From: Xanthobacteraceae bacterium
GTDB lineage: Bacteria; Pseudomonadota; Alphaproteobacteria; Rhizobiales; Xanthobacteraceae
Reading direction: 5' to 3'
Assembly (NCBI GenBank): GCA_030043285.1
Contig: JASHXZ010000256.1
Coordinates: forward strand, 1 to 6,552
DNA length: 6,552 nucleotides
Shown here: piece by piece, positions 1 to 6,097 of the stretch
Numbering within the stretch: position 1 is the stretch's first letter
Layout of the letters: each line of letters opens with the position of its first letter
Program-made: the position numbers and the translations under genes
The notes under the pieces: model-generated
Databases searched by the model: none
What the model was told of the DNA's origin: nothing
The model's input: the letters and a program-made list of their open reading frames with translations, nothing else

Positions 1-1
1 G

Positions 2-652
2 TTCGCCCACGGCAAGGCGCGCGACGTGCTGATCATCGGCGGCGGCGACTGCGGCATTGCCGAGGAGGTGCTCAAGCACAAGAGCGTCAAGCGCCTCACC
101 CAGGTAGAGATCGATCCCGCGGTGGTCGAGTTCGCCAAAGAGCATTTTCCCGAATTCACCAAGCCGGTGTTCTCCGACAAGCGGTTCGAGAGCGTGATCG
201 ACGACGGCATGAAATATGTCGCCCGCACCGACCGGCGGTTCGACGTCATCATCGTCGATTCCACCGATCCGCAGGGACCTGGCAAGGTGCTGTTCAGCGC
301 CAAATTCTATGCCGCCTGCAAGCGCTGCCTGAACAAAGGCGGCGTGCTGGTCACGCAGAACGGCGTGCCGATCTTCCAGCCGGCCGAGCTGACGTCCAGC
401 GTCGGCAAGTTTCGCAAGCTGTTCGCCGACGGCGCCTGCTACGTCGCCGCGATCCCGACCTATATCGGCGGCCACATGGCGATGGGCTGGGCAACCGACA
501 ACAAGAACCTGCGCCGCACGCCGGTGAAGACGATCGCGGCGCGCTACCGCAGCGCCGGCAGTTTTGCGACCCGATACTGGTCGCCCGAGGTGCACGCCGC
601 CGCATTCGCGCTGCCGCGGTTTATTGCCGAGACGGTGGCGAAGGCCAGATGA
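2..652 (+). CDS. speE: Spermidine synthase, 5'-truncated by the window edge
   Basis: Transfers the aminopropyl group of decarboxylated S-adenosylmethionine to putrescine, giving spermidine, in the cytoplasm. The frame is open from base 2 (FAHGKARDVLIIGGGD), so the true start is upstream; the GTG at 26 is an internal Val, not a start. 216 residues are visible of a usual ~280-290; the N-terminal beta-strand domain is missing. In visible numbering I see the nucleotide-binding GGGDCG at 13-18, VEID at 34-37 whose Glu binds the ribose, DDG at 67-69, the catalytic DSTDP at 86-90, KRCLN followed by GG, and the late motifs IPTY.GG, WATDN and AAFALP. All match the Escherichia coli-type SpeE order. The glycine loop has Cys where GGGDGG or GGGDGA is usual. 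There is no speD directly downstream, unlike the E. coli speED operon. The family call is firm; exact polyamine specificity is inferred. Confidence 0.95.
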   Translation, partial: FAHGKARDVLIIGGGDCGIAEEVLKHKSVKRLTQVEIDPAVVEFAKEHFPEFTKPVFSDKRFESVIDDGMKYVARTDRRFDVIIVDSTDPQGPGKVLFSAKFYAACKRCLNKGGVLVTQNGVPIFQPAELTSSVGKFRKLFADGACYVAAIPTYIGGHMAMGWATDNKNLRRTPVKTIAARYRSAGSFATRYWSPEVHAAAFALPRFIAETVAKAR

Positions 653-655
653 CAG

Positions 656-669
656 CAGGCGGACGCCTG
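656..669 (+). terminator. Small stem-loop just after speE, weak terminator candidate
   Basis: CAGGCG and CGCCTG form an inverted repeat starting 3 bases after the speE stop codon (TGA at 650-652). It folds as a 5-bp stem (656-660 with 665-669) closed by a GGAC tetraloop. The place suits a transcript end, but no T-run follows, so it is not a classical rho-independent terminator. It may only be a short RNA 3'-end stabiliser or chance in G+C-rich DNA. Confidence 0.3.
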
Positions 670-715
670 ATACGATCGTGAATGGTCAGCACGGCGCCTT
701 GCTCGTAGGCTGTGT

Positions 716-732
716 CGAGAGACGCGCTCTCG
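716..732 (+). other. Short hairpin in the speE-pirin intergenic gap
   Basis: The 141-base gap 653-793 contains a 6-bp perfect inverted repeat, CGAGAG and CTCTCG, around a 5-base loop. TGT before it and ACA after it could extend the stem past a 2-base GG bulge. No T-run follows. It could lie in the pirin mRNA leader or be an operator half-site pair, but nothing identifies a regulator. I see no convincing sigma-70 -35/-10 pair in this gap. Confidence 0.25.
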
Positions 733-781
733 GGACACCGCCGAACTTACCATCCGTCATCTCGCGCGCGTCGTCGACTTC

Positions 782-786
782 GGGAG
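782..786 (+). promoter_or_regulatory. Ribosome binding site of the pirin gene
   Basis: GGGAG lies 7 bases before the ATG at 794 and complements the 16S rRNA tail. It fixes 794 as the start of the pirin-family gene, consistent with the N-terminal alignment of the protein. Confidence 0.65.
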
Positions 787-793
787 CCACCCC

Positions 794-1714
794 ATGAGCT
801 TCTTCCCCGCCAAAGACCCGGTCCCCGGCGATGCCCGGTCGTGCTCGGCCGTCGAGCAGGTGATCGTGCCGCGTTCGGTCGATCTCGGCGAATTCCAGGT
901 GCATCGCGCGCTGCCGTCGGGGCAAAGCCGCATGGTCGGGCCGTTCATCTTCTTCGATCATTTCGGACCGGCTGTGTTCCGCGCCGGCAACGGCGTCGAT
1001 GTGCGGCCGCATCCGCACATCGGCCTTGCCACCGTCAGCTACCTGTTCGACGGCGAAATCGTACACCGCGACAGCCTCGGCAACGCAATGCCGATCCACC
1101 CCGGCGCGGTGAACTGGATGACCGCCGGAAGCGGCATCGTGCACTCCGAGCGCACCGCCCCAGAGCGCCGCAGCGGCGGCGAGCCGCTGCACGGCCTCCA
1201 ATTATGGGTCGCGCTCGCGGCGAAGGACGAAGAGACCGCGCCGGCCTTCGTCCATACGGCGGCGAACGACATTCCCGAGCTTCGCGAAGACGGCCTGACC
1301 ATGCGGGTCATCGCCGGCGCGTTCGGCGGCCTGCGCTCGCCGGTCGCGACCTCGTGGGACACGCTGTTCGTCGAAGCGCGGCTCAAGGCCGGCGCCGCGC
1401 TGCCGGTGGAGGCATCGTACGAAGAACGTGCGCTTTACGTGATCACAGGCGAGATCGACATTGGCGGTGTCGCCTTCGGCCCGGAAAAGCTCCTGGTGCT
1501 GCGGCCCGGCGATCGCGTCGCGGTGCGCGCCATCCAGGATGCACATTTTGTCGTGGTCGGCGGCGCCGCCATGGACGGACCGCGCCACATCTGGTGGAAT
1601 TTCGTATCGTCGCGCAAGGATCGCATCGAGGCCGCCAAGGCCGATTGGCAAGCCGGCCGCTTTCCGATCGTGCCCGGCGACACACGCGAGTTCATTCCGC
1701 TGCCGGAACAGTAA
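794..1714 (+). CDS. Pirin-family bicupin protein
   Basis: A 306-residue two-cupin protein of the pirin/YhhW family. The N-terminal cupin holds the metal-binding set of pirins: H73 and H75 in RPHPHIGLAT, and H117 and E119 in GIVHSERT, which normally bind one Fe(II) or similar ion. The family signatures LHGLQLWV (132-139) and, near the C terminus, RHIWWNFVSS with FPIVPGD and EFIPLP are all present, and length is normal. Some bacterial pirins (E. coli YhhW) oxidise quercetin in vitro; others bind proteins or metabolic enzymes, so the physiological role here is unknown. There is no signal peptide, so the protein is cytoplasmic. It is divergent from nothing and convergent with the molybdopterin subunit gene, with 15 bases between stop codons, so it is not part of that operon. 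It follows speE after a 141-base gap and probably has its own promoter. Confidence 0.93.
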   Translation: MSFFPAKDPVPGDARSCSAVEQVIVPRSVDLGEFQVHRALPSGQSRMVGPFIFFDHFGPAVFRAGNGVDVRPHPHIGLATVSYLFDGEIVHRDSLGNAMPIHPGAVNWMTAGSGIVHSERTAPERRSGGEPLHGLQLWVALAAKDEETAPAFVHTAANDIPELREDGLTMRVIAGAFGGLRSPVATSWDTLFVEARLKAGAALPVEASYEERALYVITGEIDIGGVAFGPEKLLVLRPGDRVAVRAIQDAHFVVVGGAAMDGPRHIWWNFVSSRKDRIEAAKADWQAGRFPIVPGDTREFIPLPEQ

Positions 1715-1729
1715 GCGGCACCAGAGCCT

Positions 1730-4003
1730 TCACGCTCCAAGCGCCGCCCTGATGCGCTCGCGCGACAACGGCAGATCGCGCAGGCGCTGGCCGGTGGCAT
1801 CGGCGATCGCATTGCCGAGCGCCGCCGCTGAAGGCCCCTGCCCCGCCTCGCCGGCGCCCAAGAACGGCGCGCCGGGGCGATCGATAATGTGAACCTCCAT
1901 CGCATTGGGCACGGCGGAGAAGCGCAGCGCCGGATAGGTGGCCCAATCGATGCTGGTAATGCGCGTAGCATCGAACGTGACGCTCTCGAACAGCGTCCAG
2001 CTCATCGATTGCAGGATGGCGCCTTCGATCTGATTGACGAGCCCATCGGGATTGACCACCTGGCCGGCGTCGACCGCGGCTACCGCGCGCACCATGCGGG
2101 CGCGGCCGGTATGGCGCTCGACCTCGACCTCGCAGGCGACCGCACAATAAGCGGCGAGATTTTTGTAACGCGCGAAGGCAAAGCCGTAGCCGTGGCCCGG
2201 CGGCCGGCCGGGCGTTTGGCGCGGCCGCGCCGCCCAGCCGAAGCGATCCGCCGCCGTGGAAATCACCTCACGCGCCCGCTCGTCGCCGAGATGTTTGAGC
2301 CGGAATGCCACCGGATCGGCACCGGCCGCGGCGGCGAGTTCGTCCGTGAAGCTTTCGATCGCGAACACGTTCATGTGGGCGCCGAGCGCGCGCAGCGCCG
2401 AGACCCGAACCGGCATTGCCGGCAAGAAATGATAAATCACCCGCGCGCTCGGCAGCTGGTAAAGCGGGATGGAATTACGGTCGCCGCCGCCCTCCGGCAT
2501 CGGGATCGGCTTCGGCGGTGGCTGTGGAAACGGACTGGCAAGGTCGCGCGCCGCAAGCAACGCGCCGGCCGGTCCGGGCCGCGTCGAGTGCGTGTTGCTC
2601 CACACGCCGTAATCCCAATCGGCGATACGGCCGCCAGCATCGAGACTCGCCTTGACCTTCACCACCATGGCTGGGCCGAACGGCTCCCAGACGTGCTCCT
2701 GCTCGCGCATCCACTGCACGCGCACCGGCCGGCCGGGCAGCGCCCGCGCCAGCAGCGCCGCATCGGCAGCGGCATCGTCGGCGCCATTGTGGCCGTAGCA
2801 GCCCGAACCTTCGACGTGGATGCAGCGCACCTGCTCCTTCGGCATGCGCAGCATCTCGGCGATCGCGTCGCGATCCGGATAAACCCCTTGGGTATGGGTC
2901 CACACCGTCAGCGCCCCATTGTCGAGCTGCGCCACCGCGCATGACGGTCCGATCGAGCCGTGCGAAAGATAGGGCCGCGTGTAAGTCGCTTCGAGCGACT
3001 TTCCCCCTCCGGCGCTCTGCTGCTGATTATCGAGGACGGTGATGTCCTGCGACGGCAGGCCCGTGAGCACCGCCGCCAAATTGCCGGCGTCCGGCAGCTT
3101 CGCCGTCTCCTGCCAACGCGCCGCCACAGCAAGCGCCCGCATCGCCTCGATCGCGAAAAATTCGCGCTCGGCGACCACGGCGAGGAAATTGCCGTCGCGC
3201 ACTACCTTGAGGACGCCCGGCATCTTTTCAACCGCCGCCGTATCGACGCTGGCGAGCTTCGCGCCATAGCTCGGCGGCCGCACGATGCGGCCGTGCACCA
3301 TGCCGGGCAGGCGCATGTCCTGCACATAGGCCGCGACGCCGGTGACTTTGGCGGGAATATCGACGCGCTGGATCGCGTGATTCATCACCCGATAGGCATG
3401 CGGGTCCGCCAGCGGCGATTGCGGCGCCGCCTGCACGTGCAGCATGTCGCCGGAAACGAGTTCGCCGTAGCCGAAACGCTGTCCGTTTGGCGCGACGACC
3501 GCTGCGTTGTCCGTTTTCATCTGCTCGGCTGGCACGCCGGCGCGCTGCGCCGCCTGCGCGAACAAAATCTGCCGCACCTGCGCCGCGGCGTTCATGATCG
3601 CGGTGCCGCTGTCCTGCAGCGAATGGCTGCCCGCGGTGAAGCCTTCGTTGGGCGTGCGGCTCGTATCGGCGGTGATCAGCGTGAGCTGTTTGAGATCGAC
3701 GTCCAATTGCTCGGCGGCGATTTGCAGCAGCGCCGTCTTGATGCCCTGCCCAAGCTCCGCCTTGCCGGTAAAGACTGTGATCGCGCCGTTCGCATCGATG
3801 CGGATCCATGAATCGAGCAGCGGGCTCTTCTTCAGATCGCCGGGCAGCTGCGGCGTTGCGCCGGCAGGCTTGCCGCCCTTCTGTTGCTGCGCGTTCTGCT
3901 GCGCCGCCGCCGGCGGCAGCGACGAAAAACTGAGGATCAGCGCTCCCGATCCCGCAAGCACGCGGCGGCGCGACAGAATAGCGGGCGCGGCGGCGGCGCT
4001 CAT
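1730..4003 (-). CDS. Molybdopterin-binding catalytic subunit of a periplasmic molybdenum hydroxylase (IorB/AldH-type)
   Basis: 757-residue catalytic subunit of the xanthine oxidase family, isoquinoline 1-oxidoreductase/aldehyde dehydrogenase branch. It hydroxylates an aldehyde or N-heterocycle at a molybdenum-cytosine-dinucleotide type centre. A Tat signal opens the protein: SRRRVL at 11-16, hydrophobic stretch to about 30, likely cleavage after AAA at 34, then a Q/G/P-rich spacer to ~54. Cofactor-domain motifs follow: GKAELGQGIKTAL (80-92), EGFTAGSHSLQDSG (120-133), a small domain about 205-300, GSGCYGHNGADDAAADAALL (399-418), and RVSALRALGAHMNVFAIESF (533-552). The catalytic Glu is E719 in GAGEAGQGP (716-724). 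The start ATG at 4003 is set by GGGAG at 4015-4011 and overlaps the stop of the [2Fe-2S] gene as ATGA. An open frame continues upstream to 4357 but there it merely overlaps that gene. No key residue is missing. The substrate cannot be read from the sequence. Confidence 0.93.
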   Translation of the reverse strand: MSAAAAPAILSRRRVLAGSGALILSFSSLPPAAAQQNAQQQKGGKPAGATPQLPGDLKKSPLLDSWIRIDANGAITVFTGKAELGQGIKTALLQIAAEQLDVDLKQLTLITADTSRTPNEGFTAGSHSLQDSGTAIMNAAAQVRQILFAQAAQRAGVPAEQMKTDNAAVVAPNGQRFGYGELVSGDMLHVQAAPQSPLADPHAYRVMNHAIQRVDIPAKVTGVAAYVQDMRLPGMVHGRIVRPPSYGAKLASVDTAAVEKMPGVLKVVRDGNFLAVVAEREFFAIEAMRALAVAARWQETAKLPDAGNLAAVLTGLPSQDITVLDNQQQSAGGGKSLEATYTRPYLSHGSIGPSCAVAQLDNGALTVWTHTQGVYPDRDAIAEMLRMPKEQVRCIHVEGSGCYGHNGADDAAADAALLARALPGRPVRVQWMREQEHVWEPFGPAMVVKVKASLDAGGRIADWDYGVWSNTHSTRPGPAGALLAARDLASPFPQPPPKPIPMPEGGGDRNSIPLYQLPSARVIYHFLPAMPVRVSALRALGAHMNVFAIESFTDELAAAAGADPVAFRLKHLGDERAREVISTAADRFGWAARPRQTPGRPPGHGYGFAFARYKNLAAYCAVACEVEVERHTGRARMVRAVAAVDAGQVVNPDGLVNQIEGAILQSMSWTLFESVTFDATRITSIDWATYPALRFSAVPNAMEVHIIDRPGAPFLGAGEAGQGPSAAALGNAIADATGQRLRDLPLSRERIRAALGA

Positions 4004-4479
4004 TGCGGCTCTCCCGCCTGCGCGGTCTGCATCATCTGCGCCGCACGCCGCACCGCGCGCAGAATGCGCATATGCGTACCGCAGCGGCACAGATTGGGCT
4101 CGAGTGCAGCACGGATTTCCGCATCCCCAGCGTGGGGGTTTTTCTGCAACAGCGCCTGGGCGCGCATCATCATGCCGGCAATGCAGTAGCCGCACTGCGC
4201 CGCCTGCTCGGCGATGAAGGCGCGCTGGATCGGCGCCGGGTGGTCGTTGCTGCCGAGACCTTCCAGCGTGACGATGCCCTTTCCTTCGAGAGCCAAAATC
4301 GGCGTCACACAGGAAAACGTCGCCTCCCCGTCCACCAACACCGTGCAAGCGCCGCACTGGCCGAGCCCGCAGCCGAATTTTGCCGCGTTGAGCTGCAGGT
4401 CCCCGCGCAGCACGTAGAGCAACGGCGTGCGGGGATCGGCGTCGATGTCGTGGGGCTGGCCGTTAACGTTGAGTTTCAT
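4000..4479 (-). CDS. [2Fe-2S] subunit of the molybdenum hydroxylase (IorA-type)
   Basis: 159-residue small subunit carrying two [2Fe-2S] clusters that relay electrons from the molybdenum centre to the cytochrome. The plant-ferredoxin-like cluster uses C37, C42, C45 and C57 (FGCGLGQCGACTVLVDG, then FSC). The second, helical cluster uses C96, C99, C131 and C133 (QCGYCIAGMM and PNLCRCGTH). All eight cysteines are present and length is typical. There is no signal peptide, so in this family it is expected to be exported folded with the Tat-bearing catalytic subunit. Its ATG (4479-4477) overlaps the cytochrome stop as ATGA, and its own stop overlaps the next start in the same way, implying translational coupling and fixed stoichiometry. 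A weak purine-rich GACGAGAAG precedes the start. The family call is firm. Confidence 0.95.
   Translation of the reverse strand: MKLNVNGQPHDIDADPRTPLLYVLRGDLQLNAAKFGCGLGQCGACTVLVDGEATFSCVTPILALEGKGIVTLEGLGSNDHPAPIQRAFIAEQAAQCGYCIAGMMMRAQALLQKNPHAGDAEIRAALEPNLCRCGTHMRILRAVRRAAQMMQTAQAGEPQ
4011..4015 (-). promoter_or_regulatory. Ribosome binding site of the molybdopterin subunit
   Basis: Read on the minus strand, GGGAG occurs within the last codons of the [2Fe-2S] gene, 7 bases before the ATG at 4003. It decides the start of the catalytic subunit in favour of MSAAAAPAILSRRR and against an upstream extension of the frame. The twin-arginine motif then falls at residues 12-13, as expected for a Tat signal. 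Confidence 0.7.
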
Positions 4480-5912
4480 TGCTTCTCGTCTTCAGTCTCG
4501 TTGCTGCTCGTCCGTTGTGTCGGCGGCGGGATTGCTTCCTCGCTTGGCGCAGGACGCGTCGAAGCGGCGCGCTCGGCGCGGCGCGCTTCACGCACGGTCT
4601 TCTCGATGTCGCTCCAAGCGGGCTTGTTGGCAAAGCGCGCGCGCAGATAAGCGGCGAGCGCCACGATCTGCCGATCATTCAAACTCGCCGCAAAGCCCGG
4701 CATGATCGGACTGCGTGCCGCTTCGGCCGCGCGCAGCCCGTAGAGCACGACATTGACCAGGTTTCGCGCGCTCGGCCCGGTAATGCCGCTGGAGAGCGCC
4801 AGATCGATACCGCCATACGGCGCCGCGCGCGGGCCCTCGTGACAGCCGGCGCAAGCGGCCGTGTAGAGGCGGGCACCCTCCTCGTTGGTCGCGCCGTTCG
4901 TTGCCGGTTTTTCGGTCAAAACTTCGGCTTGGCTGTCGGCGCTATTCGGCGCCGTGGCCTTGCCGCGCTGGGCCTGGGCGCTGACTTGCTGCCCTGTCGC
5001 CGGCGCCGGCGCGCCTGCGCCGCCATGCTGCGCGGCGACGTAGCGTGCGATCGCGCGGACGTCATCGGCGTTCGCCGTTCGCAAGTCCTGCGCGACCTCC
5101 GCCATCGGGCCGCGCGCCACGCCATGGGCCGCGTCGAAGCCGTGCTGCAAGTAATGCTGCAGCGCCTCGGCAGTCCAAGGCACAGCGGCGGGCGACGAGC
5201 CATCGAGCGCGTAGGCGGTCCAACCCTCAGCCTCGCCGCCGGTAAACTTTTTGCTTGTCTGCTCGGCGCCGAGGAAATTGCGCGGCGTATGACAGGCGCC
5301 GCAATGGCCGAGCCCCTCGGTCAGATAAGCGCCGCGCTTGAGTGGGTCGCCTTGCCCGGCGTTGGCTCGGTCAGGTCCCTCGCGGAGAAACAACGAATTC
5401 CAGCCGAACAGCAGAAGCCGGATGTTGAGCGGAAATGGCAGCTGATTTGACGGAGCCGTGGCCCGGACCGGCGGCTGGGTCATCAGGAATGCATAAAGTG
5501 CGCGATCGTCGTCATCGGAGACGAGCGTGAAGTGATCGTACGGAAACGCCGGATAAAGGTACTGGCCGTCGCGGCGTACGCCTTCGCGCAGGGCGCGGCG
5601 GAAAGCGGCTTCCGACCAGCGGCCGATGCCGGTGTCGCGATCGGGCGTGATGTTGGTCGAAAAGATCGTGCCGAACGGCGTCGGCACCGCGCGGCCGCCG
5701 GCGAATGTCTGGCTTCCGGCCGCGGTATGGCAAACATCGCAATCGCCGATCGCCGCGAGCTCTGCCCCGCGCCGCACCTGCGCCGCGGCAAAGCTGTTGG
5801 CCGCGGGCGGCTCGATCGGCGCAATGGCGGGACGCCGCGCGACGAAGACGAAAATCGCGACGACAAGCGCCAATGCCAGGCAAACACCAAAAAAATAACG
5901 CAACGCCCGCAT
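4476..5912 (-). CDS. Membrane-anchored triheme cytochrome c, electron-acceptor subunit of the molybdenum hydroxylase
   Basis: 478-residue cytochrome c with three heme-attachment sites: CDVCH (58-62), CGACH (204-208) and CAGCH (354-358). It resembles the cytochrome subunits of acetic acid bacterial alcohol and aldehyde dehydrogenases, which take electrons from the dehydrogenase and reduce ubiquinone or downstream carriers. MRALRYFFG and a hydrophobic run to about residue 25 form a signal-anchor, leaving the hemes in the periplasm. Candidate Met ligands are M270 (GPMAEV, heme 2) and M404 (IMPGF, heme 3). For heme 1 the usual YPAMPY reads YPAFPY (120-125), so the ordinary Met is absent. A 50-residue A/Q/T-rich linker (295-345) separates domains 2 and 3, and the last ~50 residues form a charged tail. 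ATG 5912 is preferred; TTG 5960 lies inside the predicted promoter -10 and GTG 5942 would leave almost no leader. No strong ribosome binding site is visible. Confidence 0.92.
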   Translation of the reverse strand: MRALRYFFGVCLALALVVAIFVFVARRPAIAPIEPPAANSFAAAQVRRGAELAAIGDCDVCHTAAGSQTFAGGRAVPTPFGTIFSTNITPDRDTGIGRWSEAAFRRALREGVRRDGQYLYPAFPYDHFTLVSDDDDRALYAFLMTQPPVRATAPSNQLPFPLNIRLLLFGWNSLFLREGPDRANAGQGDPLKRGAYLTEGLGHCGACHTPRNFLGAEQTSKKFTGGEAEGWTAYALDGSSPAAVPWTAEALQHYLQHGFDAAHGVARGPMAEVAQDLRTANADDVRAIARYVAAQHGGAGAPAPATGQQVSAQAQRGKATAPNSADSQAEVLTEKPATNGATNEEGARLYTAACAGCHEGPRAAPYGGIDLALSSGITGPSARNLVNVVLYGLRAAEAARSPIMPGFAASLNDRQIVALAAYLRARFANKPAWSDIEKTVREARRAERAASTRPAPSEEAIPPPTQRTSSNETEDEKQ

Positions 5913-5958
5913 GCGATCACGCTGGCCCGCGCCACCAGCCACATTCCATGCAGCATTC

Positions 5959-5983
5959 AACGGCTCGCGGGGAACGAAGTTCC
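5959..5983 (-). promoter_or_regulatory. EcfG-type general-stress promoter of the cytochrome/Mo-hydroxylase operon
   Basis: On the minus strand GGAAC (5983-5979) is followed by exactly 16 bases and then CGTT (5962-5959). This matches the alphaproteobacterial EcfG (general stress response) sigma consensus GGAAC-N16/17-CGTT at all nine positions. Transcription would begin near 5952, about 40 bases before the ATG at 5912. A uniform-base estimate gives roughly 0.1 chance matches in the whole window and about 0.001-0.002 in this intergenic strand. One caveat is that GGAAC is also one arm of a local GGAAC-TTC-GTTCC palindrome. Confidence 0.6.
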
Positions 5984-5991
5984 GGACGAGC
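5963..5991. repeat. Interrupted palindrome overlapping the promoter
   Basis: Nested inverted repeats: outer arms GCTCG (5963-5967) and CGAGC (5987-5991), inner arms GGAAC (5971-5975) and GTTCC (5979-5983) around GAA. The 3-base stretches between outer and inner arms do not pair. It covers the -35 element and spacer of the predicted EcfG promoter, so it could be an operator, an mRNA-independent DNA fold, or a small extragenic palindromic repeat. Confidence 0.45.
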
Positions 5992-5996
5992 GAACG

Positions 5997-6030
5997 CCCA
6001 TCGCATTGGGCGCGGCCCCGGTGCGATGGG
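5997..6030. repeat. Perfect 9-bp inverted repeat upstream of the operon promoter
   Basis: CCCATCGCA (5997-6005) and TGCGATGGG (6022-6030) are exact inverted copies separated by 16 bases. Inside, two T-G wobbles and GGG/CCC can extend the plus-strand stem to 14 pairs around a 6-base CGCGGC loop; on the minus strand the two wobbles become A-C mismatches. It starts 14 bases upstream of the predicted -35 element, a fair place for a regulator site. Only TTT follows on the plus strand, and no plus-strand gene precedes it, so a terminator role is unlikely. An extragenic repeat family is the alternative. Confidence 0.55.
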
Positions 6031-6044
6031 TTTCAGGTAAATTA

Positions 6045-6089
6045 AAGAGAAAGAACAGGAAACGCCAGCCCACAGCTTTGCGGGCCGGC
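6045..6089 (-). terminator. Rho-independent terminator of the CsbD-family gene
   Basis: Read on the minus strand, GCCGGCCCGC (6089-6080) and GTGGGCTGGC (6073-6064) form a 10-bp stem, with two G-U pairs, around a 6-base AAAGCT loop. It is followed by a T-rich tract, GTTTCCTGTTCTTTCTCTTT. The stem begins 8 bases after the CsbD stop codon. It separates CsbD transcription from the oxidoreductase operon downstream, which therefore needs its own promoter. Confidence 0.65.
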
Positions 6090-6097
6090 CATCGCGC

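Noticed and set aside
712..1752. 346-residue plus-strand frame over the pirin gene
   Set aside because: Extremely Arg/Pro-rich, out of frame with the clear pirin protein, and without family resemblance.
1715..1755. GCGGC and GCCGC repeats around the pirin/Mo-subunit junction as a bidirectional terminator
   Set aside because: The arms are 5 bases long and over 20 bases apart, with no T-run; common by chance in this composition.
1889..2944. Long plus-strand open frame opposite the molybdopterin subunit gene
   Set aside because: Its His/Arg/Ala-rich composition is typical of antisense frames in G+C-rich DNA, it shows no recognisable motif, and the minus-strand gene is certain.
2960..3811. Second long plus-strand open frame opposite the same gene
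   Set aside because: Same Arg/His-rich antisense composition and no start signal or family motif.
4004..4357. N-terminal extension of the molybdopterin subunit reading frame by 118 residues
   Set aside because: It overlaps the [2Fe-2S] gene in another frame, has Arg/Gly/Cys-rich sequence unlike the family, and the Tat signal and ribosome binding site place the start at 4003.
5483..5956. Minus-strand frame from ATG 5956 at the start of the cytochrome gene
   Set aside because: It is a frame-shifted shadow of the cytochrome, with Ser/Arg/Pro-rich sequence and no heme motifs.
5913..5960. Upstream TTG (5960) or GTG (5942) start for the cytochrome
   Set aside because: TTG 5960 lies in the predicted promoter -10 element, and GTG 5942 would leave only about 9 bases of leader. 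The signal-anchor begins naturally at MRALRYFF. GTG remains a minor possibility.
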